Positions 5,501 to 7,600 of a stretch of DNA of 7,600 nt are shown piece by piece (positions within the stretch are counted from its first letter, which is position 1; the number at the start of each line of letters is the position of its first letter). This DNA is from JBFELO01 sp041552055. GTDB taxonomy: Bacteria > Acidobacteriota > Thermoanaerobaculia > Thermoanaerobaculales > Sulfomarinibacteraceae. The position numbers and the translations under genes are program-made. The stretch lies in NCBI GenBank assembly GCA_041552055.1, contig JBFELO010000195.1, forward strand, positions 1 to 7,600, written 5' to 3'. The notes beneath the pieces were generated by a model. It had not been told where the DNA came from. It saw nothing but the letters and a program-made list of their open reading frames with translations, and did no database searches.

Positions 5501-7600
5501 CTCAAGCTCGAGCTGACATTGAGCGCACAGTACTCCGCGACCCTCCTCGTCCAGGGGACCCTGAGCGGCGACGACTGGCGGCTCGACGAGGTGCGGGTGA
5601 TCCCGACCCCTCACTTCGGGCTGCAGGCCAAGGGCCAGGGCACGGCGCGCGGCGAGGTCAAGGCGCCAGCGTTTGTGCCTGACTTTTCGTTCTCGATCTC
5701 CGCGGGTATCATCGCCGAGGCCCATCTCTTCTGGGACCAGCCGATCGTCTACGATCCCGACCGCAGCTCTCCGATCTACCTGGACGATCCGTGCGTCAAC
5801 TTCCTCGCCCGCGCCCAGGCCTTCATGGACCTGCCCTCTCCGATCCCGGACCTCAAGACCAAGTGGTGGAAGATCGCGGAGCAGGATCTGCCGGACGGCT
5901 GCTTCGAGAGCCGTGATCTCTTCCCAGGCGAAAAATCGCATCTGCCGGACCCCGAGCCCCCTTCGGTCATGCCGAACCCCGTGGTCGCGGTCTCCCAGTT
6001 CGGGGACAAGTCGGTGTTCGTGTGGGTCGAGGAGATGGAGGGTTCACCGGGAGTGATTGAGAGCCACCTGTTCTTCGAGGCCGAGGGACCGCTCGGTACG
6101 ACCTCGGGCACCGTCCCGACGGGCGGACGGGTCGTGGATCCGGCGCTCGCCTTCGTGAACAACGACGAGGCGCTGGCGGTGTGGTCGGAGCTGGCACCGC
6201 TCACCGAGGCGACCAGCGTGCCCGAGCTCCTCCGCACCCAGGAGGTCTACGCGGCGATGTGGAACGTCGACACCGGCTGGGGCGATCCGGTCCAGCTGTC
6301 AAGCAACTCGATGGCGGATGGCCGACCGGTCATCGCCGGGGACCCGAATACCGGCATCGACGGTCAGGCCATCGTCGCCTGGGTGCGGGACCCCGATGCC
6401 GACCCCGAGACCGCGGGGGATCTGCAGATCGTGGCCCGCCACTGGGACGGGACGACCTGGGGAGCCGAGCGGCTGGTCGCCGACGAGCCGGGCACGGCCG
6501 ACGCGGACCCGGCCCTCGCGTTCGCTCGGAACGGCACCGGCCGGGCATGGATGGTCTGGGTCCGAGATCACGACGCCGTGTTCGCGACCAACGAGGATCG
6601 GTTCCTGAACTACTCGGTCTGGAACGGCGCCTCCTGGTCCGCCGCCACGGAGCCAACCGAGTGGCCTGCAGGTGCCCTGTCGCCGGGTCTCGTCTTCTCG
6701 CCCAGGCCCGGACTGAGTGAGAGGCCGCTGGTGACGATGGTGGCCCGGGGAGACCTGGGCACCGCACCTGACGGCACCGATCTGGAATCGGCGGGGATCG
6801 GTTTCGAAGCTCGACTCTACGCCGCCTGGTGGGGCGGGGAGGATGACGGATGGGACGTCCAGGCCGTGGCGGACACCCGCGCCGAGAGACCGCGGGCGTT
6901 GCTGGCCAGCGACGACCGGGCGCTGATCGTGCTTCGCGGCTTCGGCGGCGGCAATCCGGACGATCCACCGCGGCTCGGGAGCGTGGCCGTGGCAGCGGGT
7001 GAGCTGAACCCGGACGGCGCGCGCTGGATGACGCCCGGGCAGATCACCACGGGCGACGACCAGGTGTTCTGGCTCGTCAGCGGCATCAGCATTCCGCTGG
7101 AGAGCGCAGGCGATGCCGATTTCCCGTTCCGCATGGTCGGGGTGCAGGAGAATCTCGATGGACGCCAGAGCGGCGCCAAGGCCCGGGCTCTCCAGAGGGG
7201 AGCGCCGGCGCCGGTCGCATTGGCGAAGAACGTGACGGCCAAGATCCTGGGCGGCACGGACCAGACCGGGGTCATGGAGTTCGGTGCTCGAACGGATGGC
7301 ATCGACATCGAGCTCGAGGAGCTGACCGTGGACAACGAGCAACCCGAGCCCGGGGAGGTCGTCAAGGTGTTCGTCCAGATCCGGAACACCACGGTCCGAC
7401 CGCTGACCGAGGCTCTGGGTGCCGGACCCCCGGAGGCCTGTCTCTACGTGAACGGTCTCTACATACCCCAGGATCCAAGAGATCCGGCGGATGGGATCTG
7501 CAGCCCGCGTCACCAAGGCGAGCTTCTCTTCAACGAGCGGCACACCTTCGAGCTGAGCTATCGCAGCACCGGCCGGCCCGAGCTCGTCAGGGTGGAGGTC
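2540..7600 (+). CDS. Giant exported kelch / Cna-B-like / CARDB multidomain protein (3' end outside window)
   Basis: The frame stays open for 1687 codons to the last base. Residues 33-53 form an export signal (RRLLISLTTLALVSA, then ASPLTA), with cleavage likely near A47 to A53. The n-region is unusually long, about 34 residues. Residues 78-429 are six kelch-type repeats forming a beta-propeller. Residues 570-640 resemble a carboxypeptidase-regulatory or Cna-B-like domain (VEGALVELFD, then TDASGNYSL). Residues about 680-792 look Ig-like (VVFELNG, NSWSLLLDMS, NILRVTAYD). Residues 799-1140 are beta-rich with no family I recognise. Residues 1145-1466 are a second, Trp-marked propeller-like array. 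From about residue 1586 the start of a CARDB domain is seen (VDNEQPEPGEVVKVFVQIRN). After the signal there are 16 cysteines, many in close pairs, as expected outside the cytoplasm. I see no catalytic motif. The protein is probably secreted or surface-exposed with a binding or adhesive role; that role is inferred from the domains only. See the possible double indel near 3938-3985. Confidence 0.93.
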   Translation, partial: MLMSSSENEETSVVMVNNSSASRGEQQSWRCARRLLISLTTLALVSAASPLTAEVKAVVLDPVEMRLATLPEGTAGMMAEYVPEGDGRVYLLGGYRTGDSSGTLELSRDVWVYDPLLDELSSFGSLPIGLALAAHAYVPEENAIYLFGGLEEVGGSVAESDAVRVWNVETGELTTLSATLSPARSRPAAAYVPDLNRIFLFGGVTGEAAVSPYESSIQDQIEVFDVSTGELRTVGSAPGWYLDAHLVASSYPAVPTPEPPDDTTIRANSFIYLAGPDGYALFNPHDETFLTDQGSLEINGLLGAASVYVPRLQRIWSAGGYGARTFLNQCWQDVIVAFDPTSLDDSGAGYSSVGTVPLETGGAPVLGNTQTDGSAVHVPDLDRVFVFGGFRAPQGETCVEPGAPEQLWPSLPGASTYSTGIYSVTPTYTSAPGSDASPLVPTRIDGSVIKGGSITVTVRRADPPFKLSPPGPSSSMSTAKARDESFVLALQAAYDIPGRPPEIDMRFLANIDGSSPSETIDVADVVIPEDISSGPGQRDQQVVAVCVLSLDRPSLPPNCREVAVTLDPGTIRGTITRDRAGLGQPGVIEPVEGALVELFDQTRDLVASDTTDASGNYSLCEAENCLAIGRYTVNVSKSYSSVGPESGFVHLPTSVATEVFGGTETVQDVTLQVTEAVGPIVKTLRSEHNALTGDEIGTFLAFDHLRGKPGMPDIPSVLNLFTVNLEQTVSQPSRVVFELNGTPYEASGGSNSWSLLLDMSQVLVAGDNILRVTAYDSSAPTPLSTFREFTIKAVAAKPVSGTVKSYVDLDSITWDPARERYTTRIIVPKDLRWPDDPDVLDLILIKLYSQARARVELLEYYRLDGNWEADSNADIALKILSTDPTECDFGSSGCMLEKRFPVTAVLKGDPEEGEPTRIESYQMRSPRFDLCKLGLPKCREWIELYKYPCDPDERGITPQRKLQCEAQQTSATRGFSASAAGFSASITLKLELTLSAQYSATLLVQGTLSGDDWRLDEVRVIPTPHFGLQAKGQGTARGEVKAPAFVPDFSFSISAGIIAEAHLFWDQPIVYDPDRSSPIYLDDPCVNFLARAQAFMDLPSPIPDLKTKWWKIAEQDLPDGCFESRDLFPGEKSHLPDPEPPSVMPNPVVAVSQFGDKSVFVWVEEMEGSPGVIESHLFFEAEGPLGTTSGTVPTGGRVVDPALAFVNNDEALAVWSELAPLTEATSVPELLRTQEVYAAMWNVDTGWGDPVQLSSNSMADGRPVIAGDPNTGIDGQAIVAWVRDPDADPETAGDLQIVARHWDGTTWGAERLVADEPGTADADPALAFARNGTGRAWMVWVRDHDAVFATNEDRFLNYSVWNGASWSAATEPTEWPAGALSPGLVFSPRPGLSERPLVTMVARGDLGTAPDGTDLESAGIGFEARLYAAWWGGEDDGWDVQAVADTRAERPRALLASDDRALIVLRGFGGGNPDDPPRLGSVAVAAGELNPDGARWMTPGQITTGDDQVFWLVSGISIPLESAGDADFPFRMVGVQENLDGRQSGAKARALQRGAPAPVALAKNVTAKILGGTDQTGVMEFGARTDGIDIELEELTVDNEQPEPGEVVKVFVQIRNTTVRPLTEALGAGPPEACLYVNGLYIPQDPRDPADGICSPRHQGELLFNERHTFELSYRSTGRPELVRVEV
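2777..3823 (+). repeat. Kelch repeats (six), N-terminal beta-propeller of the giant protein
   Basis: Residues 80-428. Each repeat follows the pattern A-x-Y/H-V-P, four or five residues, then a strand ending in Gly-Gly, then a strand of the V-W/F-x type. The Gly doublets are LLGGY (93-94), LFGGL (148-149), LFGGV (202-203), SAGGY (319-320) and FGGF (388-389). The fourth blade is degenerate (YLAGPDGY, near 275). The partner strands include DVWVYDP, AVRVWNV, QIEVFDV and DVIVAFDP. Kelch propellers usually have five to seven blades, so six repeats can make a closed ring. The role is generally protein or glycan binding; galactose-oxidase-type copper ligands are not evident. Confidence 0.85.
3938..3985 (+). 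other. Probable locally frameshifted segment within the giant gene
   Basis: The open frame here reads LSPPGPSSSMSTAKAR, which is low in complexity and unlike its surroundings. The frame starting at 3937 reads AIAPWTIVIDEHGKGQ over the same bases, with typical beta-strand pattern and higher G/C at third positions (13 of 16 against 10 of 16 codons). One missing G after AAG 3935-3937 and one extra G in the GGG at 3984-3986 would restore it, with no net change in length. Confidence 0.55.
4247..4459 (+). other. Prealbumin-like domain (carboxypeptidase regulatory / Cna-B type)
   Basis: Residues 570-640 of the giant protein. The strand order and motifs fit this fold: TIRGTITRD opens it, VEGALVELFD carries the P/V-x-x-G-A-x-V strand, SDTTDASGNYSL holds the T-D-x-x-G-x-Y turn, and RYTVNVSKSY closes it. 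Cys620 and Cys625 sit in the Y-x-L loop and could form a local disulfide. These domains usually act as rigid spacers or adhesive modules in surface proteins. The isopeptide Lys/Asn pair of pilin Cna-B domains cannot be assigned with confidence. Confidence 0.7.
5972..6937 (+). repeat. Second propeller-like repeat array with Trp motifs
   Basis: Residues 1145-1466. Units of about 50-65 residues pair one strand of the type D-P-x-L-A-F, spacer, A-x-V-W with a second of the type W-x-G-x-x-W. First-strand copies: NPVVAVSQFGD then VFVWVEE; DPALAFVNNDEALAVWSE; GRPVIAGDP then AIVAWVRD; DPALAFARNG then WMVWVRD; RPRALLASDDRALIVLR. Second-strand copies: MWNVDTGWGDPVQLS, HWDGTTWGAERLV, VWNGASWSAATEP, WWGGEDDGWDVQAV. 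The pattern resembles the four-stranded blades of sialidase/BNR-like propellers, but I do not see the canonical Asp-box S-x-D-x-G-x-T-W. Five to six blades are visible. Confidence 0.65.
7295..7600 (+). other. CARDB-type Ig-like domain (partial at window edge)
   Basis: From residue 1586 the sequence IDIELEELTVDNEQPEPGE is followed by VVKVFVQIRNTTVRPL. This is the standard opening of CARDB (cell-adhesion-related, bacterial and archaeal) domains: a strand, then P-x-x-G-E, then a V-x-V-x-N strand with an Asn-rich turn. A later CLYVNG strand and a Cys1634/Cys1654 pair follow. The domain is still open at the last base. Such modules are often tandem, so more may lie beyond the window. Confidence 0.7.

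Noticed and set aside
6299..7543. Long open frame on the - strand (414 codons) opposite the giant gene
   Set aside because: It lies wholly antisense to a frame with clear domains. Its protein is Arg/Gly/Pro-rich with no fold pattern, as is common opposite GC-rich genes.
1..7600. Defence, CRISPR, phage or transposon system
   Set aside because: I see no regularly spaced repeats, transposase or integrase motifs, terminal inverted repeats, toxin-antitoxin pairs or nuclease/ATPase signatures in any coding frame.

Overview
This window comes from a GC-rich bacterium, and all three genes I can support lie on the + strand. It begins inside a 67K-type signal peptide peptidase (SppA). It then holds a small membrane-anchored helical protein, and ends inside a very long exported multidomain protein that runs off the right edge. 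The long, two-lobed SppA suggests a Gram-negative-type (diderm) cell. A giant secreted protein with kelch, carboxypeptidase-regulatory-like and CARDB domains would fit an environmental lineage such as Acidobacteriota or a deltaproteobacterium-like group. No marker in the window fixes the taxon, so that placement is inference only.

Layout: 3-1502 is the sppA 3' part (499 codons). 1503-1693 is an intergenic stretch with an extended -10 promoter candidate just before the next gene. 1694-2152 is a 152-residue protein with an N-terminal membrane anchor and repeated charged amphipathic segments. 2153-2539 is a 387-base non-coding stretch that becomes AT-rich and carries a TTGACA promoter candidate, an inverted repeat and a Shine-Dalgarno site. 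2540-7600 is an uninterrupted reading frame of 1687 codons with no stop before the window ends. It encodes an export signal, a six-repeat kelch beta-propeller, a prealbumin-like (Cna-B / carboxypeptidase regulatory) domain and an Ig-like region. These are followed by a long beta-rich unknown region, a second, tryptophan-marked propeller-like repeat array, and the start of a CARDB domain.

The genes do not form an obvious operon. The gaps are 191 and 387 bases, and each downstream gene has its own candidate promoter. All three products act at or beyond the cytoplasmic membrane (membrane protease, membrane-anchored helical protein, exported giant), but I see no specific functional link. I found no RNA gene, CRISPR array, insertion sequence or defence system. 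The most notable anomaly is a 16-codon segment at about 3938-3985 in the giant gene, where an adjacent frame reads more like protein than the open frame does. This points to a pair of compensating one-base indels, either real or sequencing error. The second propeller-like array and the unassigned middle third of the giant protein are the parts most likely to be poorly described.
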